Source: Ischnura elegans (taxonomy: Eukaryota > Arthropoda > Insecta > Odonata > Coenagrionidae). From it: 64,000 nucleotides of DNA. Positions within the stretch are counted from its first letter, which is position 1. Every line of letters begins with the position of its first letter. Positions 23,874 to 36,029 of the stretch are shown here, piece after piece. A program made the position numbers and the translations under genes. A model generated the notes under the pieces. It was not told the DNA's origin. It worked only from the letters and a program-made list of their open reading frames with translations, and did no database searches. The stretch lies in NCBI RefSeq assembly GCF_921293095.1, contig NC_060254.1, positions 63,286,069 to 63,350,068 on the forward strand, written 5' to 3'.

Positions 23874-26137
23874 GTAGGCGATATTCTTCGAAATTCTCTC
23901 GTGAAGTGCTCAATTTGAAGTTTACGTTAAAATACTGTACTCGCTGGCATTGGTTTGTTTTCTACAATTGAAGCTGCGGGAATAGTTTGATTCTATTAAT
24001 AGCTGACTTGGAATTGGTCGTTTTTGTCCAATTTTTATTTGTTTTCTGTTGAGACATGGCCCTTTTTTTTGAGAATTCACATAGGTAAAATTTTAGTCTA
24101 CATAACTGATATAGTAAATTGAAAAAAAAATATGTGAAAGAAATCATTTACCGCGTCTACCAAGTTGTTTATTATGTTTCTCCTTTTCAAACTTCCTTAT
24201 TATTCAATTACTTCCGGTACTTATCGTTAAATCAGTGGTTTTGCACATTTTAGTTTATGTAACTCTATGGTCGCACTATTACTGTGATTTTTTAAAATGA
24301 CCGCGCTGTTTATTACAAAGGTAGTGATTTTCAACTTGCGTCATGCCACGTTCGATTTCGTTGACATTTTATATTTTGAGTCAAAAGAGGGAAATCGAAT
24401 TCATGGGAATCAGAATTAGCGTTATTGCATACCATTTGAAACGTGGAGCTCATGGACCGTTCACAAAGCGTGAGTTATTATCTCTCGGAGAAATTTTGTC
24501 TGGCAGTTTTCTAGTTAAATCCTCTATTAAATTTTTTTACGTTCTCCAATTAACAAAATAATTTTACAAAAATAAAATTCAAAGTAATTGAAGTTTAATT
24601 GAAGTAGCAAGGCCTACTGAATGCATATCTCTTCTTATAGAATCAGTATTAGAACTATGGATATCCTCTCCGGTATTGCATACTAATTGCTCTTTATTAA
24701 TAAGATCATTCTGGGGAAAATTATATTTTTAACTTTCATTCCCATGCTTCCATCTGTTAAGAATAAGGTAAATCATAGGCGATTTCCGGAAATTCATTAA
24801 TGCACGCTCAGCTCAATTACTATTTCGTGAAAATAGTCCAAAATTCACGTGGGTGTTCCTTTTGGAAAAGTTCCAATGTTAGCTTGACGTAATATCTGAA
24901 AGATAGCGTCCCTTTTTCTTTTGTGCTGCTATTAAATTTTTGGAGCATCAGTTTTTACTCCTCTCTGCGTATTGCCAGAATCTAATCGGTACATGTTTTT
25001 AAAACATTTTTTTGATGACTATAATGCAATATTTCGTCATCTTCAAGTTTGTGTCGGGGGAAAGAGAATTACTTTTTCCACCTCTATTAGTGAAGGGAGA
25101 GTCAATAATTGTTATTCAGGGAAAAAGGAAATAGCTGCCTAAAGAAAAATCTCGTGAAAAGCATGGCCGAAAAAGTGGGAGTTTCGAATAATGGCTGGTA
25201 CAAGCAGCAGAGGCGACTATCGGGTGCCTCATGCAAGTGGCGATAGTTCGGAAATTAAAGGGTAGTACAAACTAAATAAGCTAAGTACATTAGCTACAGT
25301 TTTTTTACGCGAAGTCTGTGATTCTCATTTGAATGCATGGTCGTCTTAATAATTTAAATTTCCAAATAAAAGTTATTTCCATGAGTGGAATAATAAGTTG
25401 GCTCGGAATGAAGGAATCTTCAATTGTTATGACTTTCCAGTAATATCAAGGAATTACAGATGATTACAACGTTTTTTTCCATATTTTGCGCGTTGTTTCC
25501 ATCAGGTTAACGATTGACACCATTTTACCCTAAATAAATATAATTTTTTCAAAGTGTCATGGAAACCATTTAATAAAGTTTATACTAGGGAGGGATAAAT
25601 ACGTGATTCTCGACAAAGTTGACTAGACAACATAATTCTTGACTGCTAATCTTTGCATTTCCATGAGTTTATCCATAGGTTTTCTTTGGGTAATGTGAAG
25701 AAGAGACTTTTTTGGGTTCGGGTAGTTCCAAAAGAATTTCGAAAATGAAGGAATGGTTATAATTAAAACTTATCAGTCTTATGATCATAAAATGGGTACG
25801 ATCGAGAAAATTATCTGCCAAAATGATGGCCTATTTCCCTTCTTTATGTTGCTTTGCCCCTTGTTTTTATAGTTTTAAAGGAGGGTAATTTGCTTGAAAG
25901 AGTGTTAAGGAAAGAAGCCATCACCAATCGGGTGATGTGAATCAAAATCCTTTGTAAGCTATCATTAAAAATGTAGTTAACTCTAATTTTATCATTTTTA
26001 TAATCATAATTGCGTGGTATCATAAAAAAACCAATGCCAGCAGTTGGTGTATGGGAGGGAGAAGTCTTAGGAGTTCCCGTATGACCAATTCTAACACCTT
26101 ACGACCACGTTCTCTTCCCCTCTTCACCCTCACGCAG
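23874..26137 (+). other. Intron 1 of cuticle gene 1 (2,264 bp)
   Basis: Donor GTAGGC at 23874; acceptor CTCACGCAG ending at 26137, preceded by a pyrimidine-rich tract TCTCTTCCCCTCTTCACC. Phase 0. The interior is AT-rich, with no recognised repeat or other gene. Confidence 0.8.
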
Positions 26138-26596
26138 CACCTGGCCGTCATCTGCCTGCTCTTCGCTGTCGCCAGCGCCGGACTCATCCCCGCCACCACC
26201 TTCTTGAGGACCCCCAGCCTGGACAGCGCCGTCATCAAGTCCGAGCGCCTGGGAGGCAACTTTGCCTACTCCAGCGTCGAGGGCCACTCTTACGCCGCCG
26301 TCGCCCCTGTCGTCCAGCACGTGGCCACCCCTGTTGCCGTCTCCTACCACGCCCACGCCCCCGTTGTCACCGGCTACACCGCTCACGTCGGAGCCCCCAC
26401 GTTCGTGGCCGCTGCCCCGGCTTACGCCCACCACGGCTATCCCCTGCACGCCTACCCTGCCCTGGGCTTCGCCCCCGCCGTCATCGGTGAGGCCCCCGTC
26501 GCCACCCCTGTGGCCGAGGCTCCCGCACCCGTCGAGGCTGCACCAGCCCCCGCCGCCGACGCCGCCTCTGACAGCGTCGAAGTCGAAGCCGCCTAA
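26138..26596 (+). CDS. Cuticle gene 1, exon 2: alanine-rich secreted cuticular protein, retinin/CPLCA-like
   Basis: With exon 1 this gives 154 aa. Residues 1-16 are a signal peptide (MKHLAVICLLFAVASA), cleaved before Gly-17. Residues of about 25-60 (SLDSAVIKSERLGGNFAYS and PVVQHVATPVAVSYHA) resemble the retinin-like domain of the CPLCA group of cuticular proteins. The rest is low-complexity A/P/H/Y sequence with HAHAPV and APAYAHHGYP, and a tail of APAPVEAAPAP ending in acidic EVEAA. Such proteins are secreted by epidermis and built into cuticle or lens surface. Codon use is strongly C/G-ending, unlike the surrounding DNA, which argues for high expression. The frame stays open upstream to 26051, but an in-frame ATG there would drop the signal peptide, so the spliced start is preferred. 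Family assignment is from pattern memory. Confidence 0.85.
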   Translation, partial: HLAVICLLFAVASAGLIPATTFLRTPSLDSAVIKSERLGGNFAYSSVEGHSYAAVAPVVQHVATPVAVSYHAHAPVVTGYTAHVGAPTFVAAAPAYAHHGYPLHAYPALGFAPAVIGEAPVATPVAEAPAPVEAAPAPAADAASDSVEVEAA

Positions 26597-26741
26597 GCCA
26601 ATACACGATTCTTTCTTCTTCTTCAAGTCGTCTCGCAGTGCCCGCTTAGCCATCAAGGCACGAGAAAAAAAAAAGGTTTCCCCCTGACCTGTTACCCACC
26701 CCCATGTACGAAATGCAAAGAAAAGACTGTAAATCCTCGCA

Positions 26742-26747
26742 AATAAA
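26742..26747 (+). terminator. Polyadenylation signal of cuticle gene 1
   Basis: AATAAA lies 145 bp after the stop codon, followed by T-rich then GT-rich sequence. It predicts a 3' UTR of about 165-170 nt. Confidence 0.75.
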
Positions 26748-26879
26748 GTAATTCTTTTTATTATCATGTAATTGTGGAGTTTTTGTACTTTTATTTATTG
26801 CTTTTGGAGACAGAAGGTATGGATGGATCAAGTACTTAGCGGGGAGGGGATGTTGTAGACGGTTGAAAGTTAGGTAAAC

Positions 26880-27040
26880 GAGGGAGAGCAAGGAAAAGAA
26901 TAGGATTTTTTATATAAAATGAAAGGGATTAGGTGTTATTGTGAATTGAAGAGGGAAGTGCATGATGGAAGAGGAGGCTCCCGTAATTCTTCCAAGTACT
27001 CCATGGAAACCTATCTTAATCGGTAGAATACTTTAATAAT
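26880..27040 (+). pseudogene. LINE 3' tail copy
   Basis: AGGAAAAGAATAGGATTTTT, then AAATGAAAGGGA, then TTGAAGAGGG, and the terminal AATACTTTAATAATA match the tail at 7224-7375. Better preserved blocks here (TCTTCCAAGTACTCCATGGA) show where the 7.2-kb copy has decayed. No upstream ORF2 remains. Confidence 0.6.
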
Positions 27041-27107
27041 AATTTATTGCTTTGCCTCTCGCACGTAGCGTTTTAAGGGAATGTAATTTGCTGGAAAGGG
27101 CGATAAG

Positions 27108-27398
27108 CATAGGCGGAGTTTTGGGGGTACTAGTGGAGAGCATCGCCCCCCAACTTAAATGGTAATTTGTCCGAAAAAGGTACGAAAACTGAACATTCAA
27201 GTGCAACGAGAACAAAAACATCAAACTTTTAAATAAATTTTAGCCTTAGATAGTACTTGTCTCTTGTCAGAGGCTAACGCAAAAATATTTTCCAGGAATA
27301 TTTAGCAGCTATGGAATTTCAGTGGGGGTGTCCTATAGCCCCTAAACCCCCAGCAGGATGGCTGCCCCCCCAACGTAAAACTCTCTACTTCGCCCATG
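27108..27398. mobile_element. hAT-like MITE
   Basis: The 291-bp element starts CATAGGCGGAGTTTTGGGGG and ends CTACTTCGCCCATG. The flanks GCGATAAG (27100-27107) and GCGTTAAT (27399-27406) agree at six of eight bases, so this is an older insertion than the 37.5-kb and 12-kb copies. Confidence 0.6.
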
Positions 27399-27406
27399 GC
27401 GTTAAT

Positions 27407-30400
27407 GAGTGTAGAAAGTACTTATTGGAAGCTGAGAATCAGAATCCATAGTAAGCTATGATTAAGTAAGCATTTACTGCTAGTATTATTTTAAAATAGC
27501 ATACCTATCATAAATATCTTCGATATTTGTCTTCCATATTCGTTGAACCTTGTCTTGCTTCACTCCCAAGTTCTATTTTATATGAATTAGTTAGCTCTTG
27601 AAGTTGTATTCTACAATGGTGACGTAAAGAAATATCGATTATTTTGTATACATTGATCCGCGTCTGCTTTCGCAGTTCTTTTTCTTAGAAGAATTTTTAG
27701 AGATAGAGCGATAATATTTCTCTTGAGTCTTTTTTTGATAAAACCAACGTTTCTTCTTTCTTTGAGAAAGCTTTTTTTGAGCATCAGTATGATTTAAAAA
27801 TTTGACACCGTCTAAAACGTTACGTCTATGATTTTTGATGGAGGTTTACGAAAAACGTTAATTTAAATAGAAATAAGCTCGAATATTTTGCCAAAATATT
27901 CAATGAATGATCTTAATTTTGCGTTTATTTTCACTGGAGACCATTAAAAAAACTAACTGCTGATGCTGCCTCCGTCACCATCGAAGATGAATCATTGTAA
28001 GCACTCACCGCGGGTCCGTTCGGAGTTCTCGTCGTGGAACAGAAATCTGTGTACGAAACCTCAGACAAATTAATTTGTAATATCTTTTGATGACCATGTG
28101 TTATGCATGATGATGTCTGATATGATATAATTTTTCGATATGACGATGGCTGCATTTTTCGCACATGCGCCTTCGTCATTTGGATTCTAGATAATAGTTT
28201 TGTTGACTATCCTGTCAGCGCCTTCCGATCAATATGAGAATCAGCGAAACTGTTGACTTGCTCTATGTCCACGTTCTTCAACTTCCTTTTAGCCTACACT
28301 TTCTTTAGTGTTTCCTCCGTGATCCACGGTTTATTTATTATTCTATTCTCTCCGTGTCCTATTAACTTCTCTGCCGCTTTACCTGGCAAAATCTCCTTTA
28401 CACATGTTGACTCTGAAGAAATTTGGGCTAGTTGAATCTCACGTTTTTAAAACTCAGATCACTTAACTTCCTTGCTGGTCAGATAACTTCTTTTTTCTAG
28501 TGAAACTTTTGTTTGCTTTTTCAAATTTTATATGATGAGAATTGGTCCGATGGTGGTCAAGGAATATAAAAATGGTAGCATTAAAAGCCACTTTCCATGA
28601 AATTTGTAACCATTACCATATTTAGAATGGAGTCTAGGCTGAGAAATGGGCTATATTTTCATTTGACCCCACTCAATTGCGCTTTTTAATTTTTTCTTTC
28701 TTTCAAGGTTTGAAACGGTTCAGTTTCATTAATATCTGCGTCTTTAAGTTGCCTGGTAATTGATTCAATTGCATCTTATTAGAGGAGGTTCATAAGTCAC
28801 ATGAGATCACCATCTAAGCGTGGTTTTTGTTGTCAAGAGACCAAGTATATGCTTGTGGAGACATATATATGCTCGACATTTGATAAATATTTGTTCATTT
28901 TATTTAGTTAAAAAATATGAAATGTCAGTAATAAATCCATTATGTTCACGATTTAAATCCAACCTTATTTCCATTCGTAAAAACATTTGTCGCGTTGAAA
29001 ATTTCGTCAACAGTAGCCTCTGAAAACGATGCTAAATGATTGCGCTTCTATTGGTTGTGGCGTTTATTCAAAAATATTACATTATACCGACGTGGAGGGA
29101 GGTAAATCAGTAGTGTCATGGCGCCAGAACGCCGTTCCGGCACTGGTTAGTAAAAGACATAATAGTCAAATAACATTTTGATTAATTTTGTTGCCTCAAA
29201 ATTTCTATTGTATACATTCGTATCGAAAACAAAAATATTGTTAGAAAATGTAAATTATAACTTGTAATAAAAACACACCGAGTAATATTTCACTTCTAAA
29301 AAAAAGTTAAGGAAAGTGCGTTCGATCTCTGCTAATTTTGCCGTGACGTCACTGACGTGGAGGGAGGTAAAATGGCTTTAATACTTCCTGAGGACAGTGG
29401 ATAAATATGCTTATCTTGCTATACTTTCATATCGCGCCAGACTTTACAGGAAATTAGCGTAAGCAATATTACGCATTGCGTATCCTCCGCGAAAATAAGA
29501 AAAAGCGATTCAAATACGGCTGAAATAATCCCTCGTTGATACGGCCGAGGAAGCTTTTTTAGCTGTCCGATAGTTTCCAGGAATGTTTTAGTGTTTTGAT
29601 TCTACAGATACGACGCCGTTCTAGTGTTTAATACCATGTGCATATTCATTTAGCTGGCTGGCTTTGTAATATTTTACTATACTAGATTAAGATTTTTCTC
29701 AACGAGTTCATATGTACACAACAACATCTTTTGAAAAAGATATCACTGGTAGCAAGCTGGAGTTATAAAATGCTTTTATCTACGTAGCGAGTATATTTTC
29801 TAGTGGATTAAATCTCGTTGCGCTTTTTGGAGTGTTTATTGTGGTGAATGTCACGGATAATCGTGACCATCTTGATGCTACAAACCTAGTTTTAGGATAA
29901 TGAAATGCCTTGAAATTCAATTAACTTGAATAAAGTAACTTCCCTTATCCCGTACAAAGTATTTCCACTGAACCGCCCGGGCGTAGGATTTTCCAATTCA
30001 GCAGTTAGTTTCCTGCGAAATAACTCAGATTTTTTATGGTTGAGAAGCTTAGTTCCTATTACAGTAAAATTATCGTAAATTAGAACCCAAGAAATTCTAT
30101 AGTGGCTTGTAGGAATCAGATTCTCAACAATGCCACTCTCATTTGCCAGCTATTGCTTTTCTGCTCGAATATTGCTTGACAATGTAGTCCATCTGGGCTA
30201 CCAGCATCTGTCGAACCAGCATATATGTATCCAGGTTTTTCCTCAGTTTGATAGTGAAATGTAGTGTATTAAATTTTCATAAATGCCATTTTATTACATT
30301 GTGTCCACTATTTATATTATTTTTATCCGAAATACTTCTCCAAATAGTATATAGTTTAATTTATCTCGTTTTCCAGCCTCAAACCTACCATTAAATGTGC

Positions 30401-32234
30401 AGGACTTTATCATTAGTTATAGAATTCCATGTGAAATGTCGTACACATTCTGTCAATATCCATATTATCCTGGATGAGAAATTTCCTGTGTTGCATTGTA
30501 TCGAATATGCGTTAATTTCTTGAAAGAATTAATGCTCATTTTCTTTCGCCTAACGCTTTAATATGAAAGCAGTTTTCATATGGGTTGCAATATTGAGTCC
30601 CTCCTTTGCTTGCCTCTTTATAACATCTCCATTATTTATTTTTATCTATAAGACAAATAATATGCGAAGAAAGTGTGGGATTAAAGTTTATGAGTATCTA
30701 TGAATCACATGTTGTTTGAGTGAATTATCTTGATAGCATGTCTGTCATTAAAAGATACGTCATTTTGCTTAACACTCATGTTTTTAGTGACCTAAGAAAT
30801 CAGTGTTCACTCGGGGCTTCTTTCTTCATATGTAGTGTCCATACTAAATAATTCGGTATTTCTTTCTGTTCTTTCCTTGTATTTCCAAGATTATCCATGC
30901 TCAGCCTGAAATGGTATATCCTGTTTACTTCGTAAATTTTGGTATAATTCGCTTTCCTGTTTCCTCGTTTTCATGCTACAACTACTTTCCTATTTTTAAA
31001 AATACATAATTCTATCATCTCCTAAGCCTCCAGTTTGATTTATTCCTCTTTCTGTTTTTGTGGATTTCCATGGCTGTGCAACCCTACGCTCCATGCAGCA
31101 TTTTTTGTTGTAATGATTTTCTTGTTAATTTCTAATTCCTAGAGCTTCTGATTATGTCGCCTTCGTAAACGCAGGCTTTGCTGCTATTATGTTCCTTAAA
31201 TTCACTGCCAACTGCATCCATTTCTTGCTATGCTAGGAATATGCTAAAATAGATACGAGAGATTTTTCATCACTTTTATCTAATAATCGGTTTCCTTATT
31301 TACTATTTATTTCTGTTTCGTTTTTGGAATTTTTGCCTGAAGTTTTTAATTCAATCGTCAAGCTTCTGAGTATGATATCTAGACACAATCCGGTTTATTT
31401 TTGCTTTTTTTTTGCTTTTCCGGTTTGCGGTTTATTGAAAAGGTTTTGTTTAACGCTTGAATGTGATATTTAGCCACGTTAGATTTTGTCTTATTTTAGT
31501 ACCATCAAAACTTCTTTCTTCGCCTTCTCCCTCGATGGATTTCCGGATACACCAGCAAGCATTTATTCATTTCACCCCATTCTCTTCTTTGCAATATTTT
31601 GCATTGATCTTTTAAAAAAGTAATTTTTTAATTCTTCGTTAAAACTCTCACGGGTACTCGTCATGTTGAATAAAAACTTGTGGGCAATGTCGCCGCGTGA
31701 ATTCTTGGGTGGCCCCAGCGTTTCCCGACCGTTGCTGGTCGCTTTCTCAAGGGATTCTGAATAGTTGAAAATTTAAATAAAATAGCTAATTTAGTTCTTG
31801 ACCTTCTGCAGGCCTCTTGCCCTATTTAAGATTGAATTTTGCGGGAAAAAGAGCCAAGTTGACACAATGAGTATCATCATTCGGTGAAATCCTATTCAAG
31901 CCAAGACTCGTGTGGAAAACTTTTATTTTACCCTGCGCTTGGCCTACAAATTATCTTTCACGCTTGTTGCGCAAAACACACATTCATCCAGTTCGGATTC
32001 TTATTTACTTTTGCTATTGATCGCAAGAACTGATATATCTATCCTTCATTTTATTCAAACACCAATGCTCAGCTGGCGCTACGATTTATTCATTTGTGAT
32101 TTCCGAGGGAACACTGACAGCGTGTGTTTCCATCTGTTAGTAACCGACGGTTATCAGAAGGTATGTTATCATTTCAAGACATCCTCAACATAGCGTTTTG
32201 ACAAACGGAGGCGTCACTTAAAGCACTTTTCCCC
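27407..32234. other. 4.8 kb AT-rich, no gene recognised
   Basis: Stops are dense in every frame. The only pattern noted is GACGTGGAGGGAGGTAAA, present near 29090 and 29355. No splice-supported exon or domain was found. Confidence 0.4.
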
Positions 32235-32550
32235 TGTGCATAATTAACTTCAAGACATTTTGTGCCTTTAATATTGTTTGTGGTGTTAGCGAGATTCGTT
32301 ACAAGGTCCCATTTTCGTAGTTACAGTTCATTTTGATTTTGTTAAAACATAAGTTTTGAATGGATTTGCCAAGGAGATTTAGGTTAATGCATAATTGGGA
32401 ATGTACATAATCAACTTCACGACATTTTGTATCTTAATATTGTTTGTGGTGTTAGCGAGATTCGTTACAAGGTCCCGTTTTCGTAGTTACAGTTCATTTT
32501 GATTTTGTTAAAACATAAGTTTTGAATGGATTTGCCATGGAGATTTAGGT
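32235..32550 (+). repeat. 167-bp tandem duplication, recent
   Basis: Unit 1 is 32235-32384 and unit 2 is 32402-32550. From TTGTTTGTGGTGTTAGCGAG through AGATTTAGGT the two differ at only a couple of positions (CCCATTTTCG against CCCGTTTTCG; CCAAGG against CCATGG). That near-identity implies recent origin. Confidence 0.9.
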
Positions 32551-34935
32551 CTCACGTCCAAGTTTAGGTTTCCATTATATTCTACCTATGGCTTCTCTAT
32601 CGTTCAATAAATATTTTCAGATCATCCTTTGCCATTGGGCTTTGAAAATAATTACCATGAATTTCCAAGCGATATGAAGGAATACGCCATGAAAAAATAT
32701 CTAACGCGGCCGAGCACAAATATTACTCTCTGTGCAAATTTTTTTGTTCAGTGCATATTTCTTCGCTTTTTGGGTTTGGCTACACGAAAAGTCATTTGTA
32801 ATATGTTTTACTTTGAAGTGACAGTGAAAATACTGATGGAAATTCGCGAGCGTAATGGAAATCGTGTTGCTTGTATATTTACGGCAGGCGAAGCAGAAAC
32901 TAATCTTGTGATTGCGCGAAGTACGTTTCTCCCACGTATGTACCTCACCGTGAGTGAGATCTGATGGAATGAATGTCAGGAAATAGAAAAACCCATGAGC
33001 AAAAAGTTACCGCCACATCTAATTAGGAAACTAGCAACGCAAAAAACTAGACCTAGAAATTTTTATTCAGGCAGGTAGCACTTCTGTGTTCAGGTGGGAC
33101 TAACACTTTGACCTGTTTCAAACACCACGATAGCAAGGTCATTTTATTAGCTCGCGCTATTTATAGTATTCTATTTAGTTTTCCCGCGCTCTTTCTAGTT
33201 TTTAGTTATTTAGAAGATAGTTTAATTATTTCAGCTATTACCTGGAATGAAGTCGAGTGAAAGATTCATAGGCCAATCTAAGAGGTCAGTAATTTTTCAT
33301 TTGGTATTTTTCATGTTTCAATTACGAGGGCCGTTTTATTTTCAACCACCGATGGGTCACGAACGGAAGACGAAGTGATCGATTGAAAATTATTTCATAG
33401 CTAAATATTGAGCACACTTATGGTGTACTTTGGACATAATTGCCTTGGCGATTGATTAATTGGCCGTGCCTGTGGGCAAGCTTTACCATATCTTCTTCAT
33501 AGGATGTTGTCGCCAATGACTTATTATGAATTTTGCCTTGAAAATGCTTATCTCCATTTCAGTCTTCCTGAATCCTACCTAAATCTTCATTTCCTACCTA
33601 AATTACCTAAACCCTACCTAATGTACCCAAATCTTCATTTTAGCGTGAAGATGGAAGTCACACCTCACTAAGTCGACATTGGACGCCGCATCATCGAAAA
33701 TGTGCCATTGAAATTGCTCAAGGAGCAGTCGGGCTGCATCAGCGCTGAAATGACGGGCGTTAACATGGATCAGAAAACTTCCAGAAGTCAGCACGTCTCT
33801 TCTTTTGTTTTCAATAGGAATGGGCGTAGTGTTTCACAACGAGCAGCTGCATTAACGCAAAAATTCTCTTTTACCGGTACTAAGGTGAAGGCATGTCAAT
33901 GCTGAAGCCATTCGGCGAGTTTTCTGGCTGTCGCTCCGCAGTGCTCACTCGGCGGGAGAATCAATTGAGGCAGTGTAGTTAATGAGATTGCCACTAAACT
34001 TAAACTAACAACTTACGGTCAGAAATAACTTGAACGTGTGGTGCAGGGGATGCGCAGTTGCCCTATCCGCGCAGTACCCGCCTGTCGCTTGTATGGTGCT
34101 CTTTCCGAGCGATCGGAGGTTGAAAAAAAGCGGCAGTCGTATACTTTAGCCATTCTACCACTCTACTAATATATGCTCATGTGGTAGGTTTTAATTTGAA
34201 TTTAAACATTTTCATCGATAAATAAGTACTTTTCAGCTTTTTTACCTTTTCTGTAGGAAAATAAATTTGAAATAAAGGAGACTAATTCAGTTTATTGAAA
34301 TATTTGACCATAAATAGTGGGTAATATTTTAAGTTATTAATGTCCCTAACTGATAAATATTTATTGGACGCACAGTAACGATAAAATATCTTATTTACTA
34401 TGTCGAACGGATGAATCTAATTTGTTATTCATCAGATGATCGTTCATCCAAAAATCGAGCTACAAAAAAGCGCTGCAAGTAACCATTTAATGCTTCTAAC
34501 TATATCTTCGGATCGGATTAGCGTGGTGGCTAGTGTTAGCTTCCTACCTTGTGGGTCAGATTTAAAATACCGGCGGCGGCAGAAATTTTTCATAGTATGC
34601 CCCATCCCTGCTACTGTGCTTTGTGGAGGATAATTTAAATACAGCCTTCCGTCCGTCTGATGGAGCGTTAAGCTGTGGTTCCTTGGCATATTTTGTTATT
34701 AGCAGGCTCATTCCGATGCTGGGTGTCCAGCCTTTTTTCGTTACCCTTCCCTCACGGCGCAAATTACTTCAGCTGTCGCTCGCCTCCTCCAAATATCATA
34801 CAATAACATTTCCTTTTATAAGTTACTGTGTTTCATACTATACCATATGTTTTGACGCTAGGAATAGAAATATTGAGCGATTCGTTAGGTGAAGGTGCCA
34901 GAGGGATTGTATGAAGCAATTTACTAGTGTTTACT
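32551..34935. other. No supported gene
   Basis: AT-rich sequence. CCTACCTAAATCTTCATTTC-type short repeats occur near 33575-33640. A patch at 33650-34130 is GC-richer, with broken open frames that I cannot assign. Confidence 0.35.
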
Positions 34936-36026
34936 TATAGTGCTTCATAAGGAACCCGCAATACTTAAGGAGGTGGTATGGGAGACAATTTTAAGCATTT
35001 TTTTCCTATAAACATGGGGTTGCAACCAGTGGCGGATCCAGGATAGGGACAAAGGGGGGGCTGATATTATGATTCTATCTAATGTTTATTGGATTCTCAA
35101 GGGGGTGGGGAGCCCCTCTATGGAACTACCCCTGGATTGTAACATACCAAAAGCGAATAGAATAGGCCCTAAGTTTAGATCTGATTTGTATTTTAATTCG
35201 TTAAAGTACGTAAATGTATCGGAAAATATAAATAAACAATTTCGTACAGTGACAACAGTATCTATGGGAGAGGGCTATATCCCTTAGCCCCTCCCATAGA
35301 TACACTCCACCCACTGATTGCAACTCCTTAGTTACTGAGGTATGGCAACGAAAAAAAAAGTTTTGGATGCACGTTGCAGTTAATATATAAACAATATTAG
35401 TCGCTAAATGGGTGAGATTGCGCAGTCGTATTGTTGATTACATCGCTGGCACATTAATTGCGTAAGCTTGGTTTCGCTAATAGTAGGGCCCTCTTCGCTT
35501 CTATAGCGTTGAGGTGTTGTTCCTTCGTCCCGTCCCTTCCTTCCCTTTCCTTTCCTAGAGGCGTCGACGGGCTCCTATCGCGGCGGAGCCTCTATCCTTT
35601 TTCCCTCCTTTCCTCCCCCTTCCCGGGTGTCTAGGCGTAAAATCCACGGGCTTGGTTCCCGGCCCCGGTGTGTTGTATCCTCGAAGGGCTCCCCTGAGCC
35701 CTCATGCATTGTTGATACTGACCCAAAACTCTCGTTTAAATAAGCTCAAAATGTATTGTTTCAGACAATTATAATTGCAAATTTTAGTCCAAACTTAACT
35801 ATTTAATTTCCTTTAAAATTGAGAGTATTAAATAAAATGTCGATAAGGCTGGATACCCAAGAATAATCGTTTTCATGGTAACTGCTAAGTGCTTCCAAGA
35901 AAAAATGTTTGCGTTGCCATAGCTCAGTAAGTAAGGAGTTTCGACCCCATGTTTAAGGACAAAAATGCTTAAATTGTCTCCTCTACAACTTCCTCAAATA
36001 TTACAGATTCCTCCTGAAACACCCTG
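34936..36026. mobile_element. Foldback element with nested hAT-like MITE
   Basis: The right end reads, inverted, ACAGGGTGTTTCAGGAGG. Arms share GGAGACAATTT, AAGCATTTTT, AAACATGGGG and ACTGAGSTATGGCAACG. The left arm is 34936 to about 35385 and the right about 35876 to 36026. The left arm is split by a 290-bp MITE at 35027-35316. The interior (35390-35875) carries a GC-rich block at about 35500-35700 with TTCCTTCCCTTTCC and GGCGTCGACGGGCTCC. Confidence 0.7.
35027..35316. mobile_element. hAT-like MITE nested in foldback element
   Basis: It starts CAGTGGCGGATCCAGGATAG and ends CTCCACCCACTG. The 8-bp flanks are GTTGCAAC (35019-35026) and ATTGCAAC (35317-35324), seven of eight identical. Excising it and one flank re-joins the host arm (GGGGTTGCAACTCCTTAG), which matches the inverted right arm. 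Confidence 0.85.
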
Positions 36027-36029
36027 TAT

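Noticed and set aside
26262-26687. 141-codon plus-strand frame, Pro/Thr/Ser-rich
   Set aside because: It overlaps the supported cuticle frame in another phase and runs past its stop into the 3' UTR.
26099-26767. 222-codon minus-strand open frame, Gly/Asp/Val-rich
   Set aside because: It is the mirror of the GC-rich cuticle exon on the plus strand; the sequence is a composition artefact.
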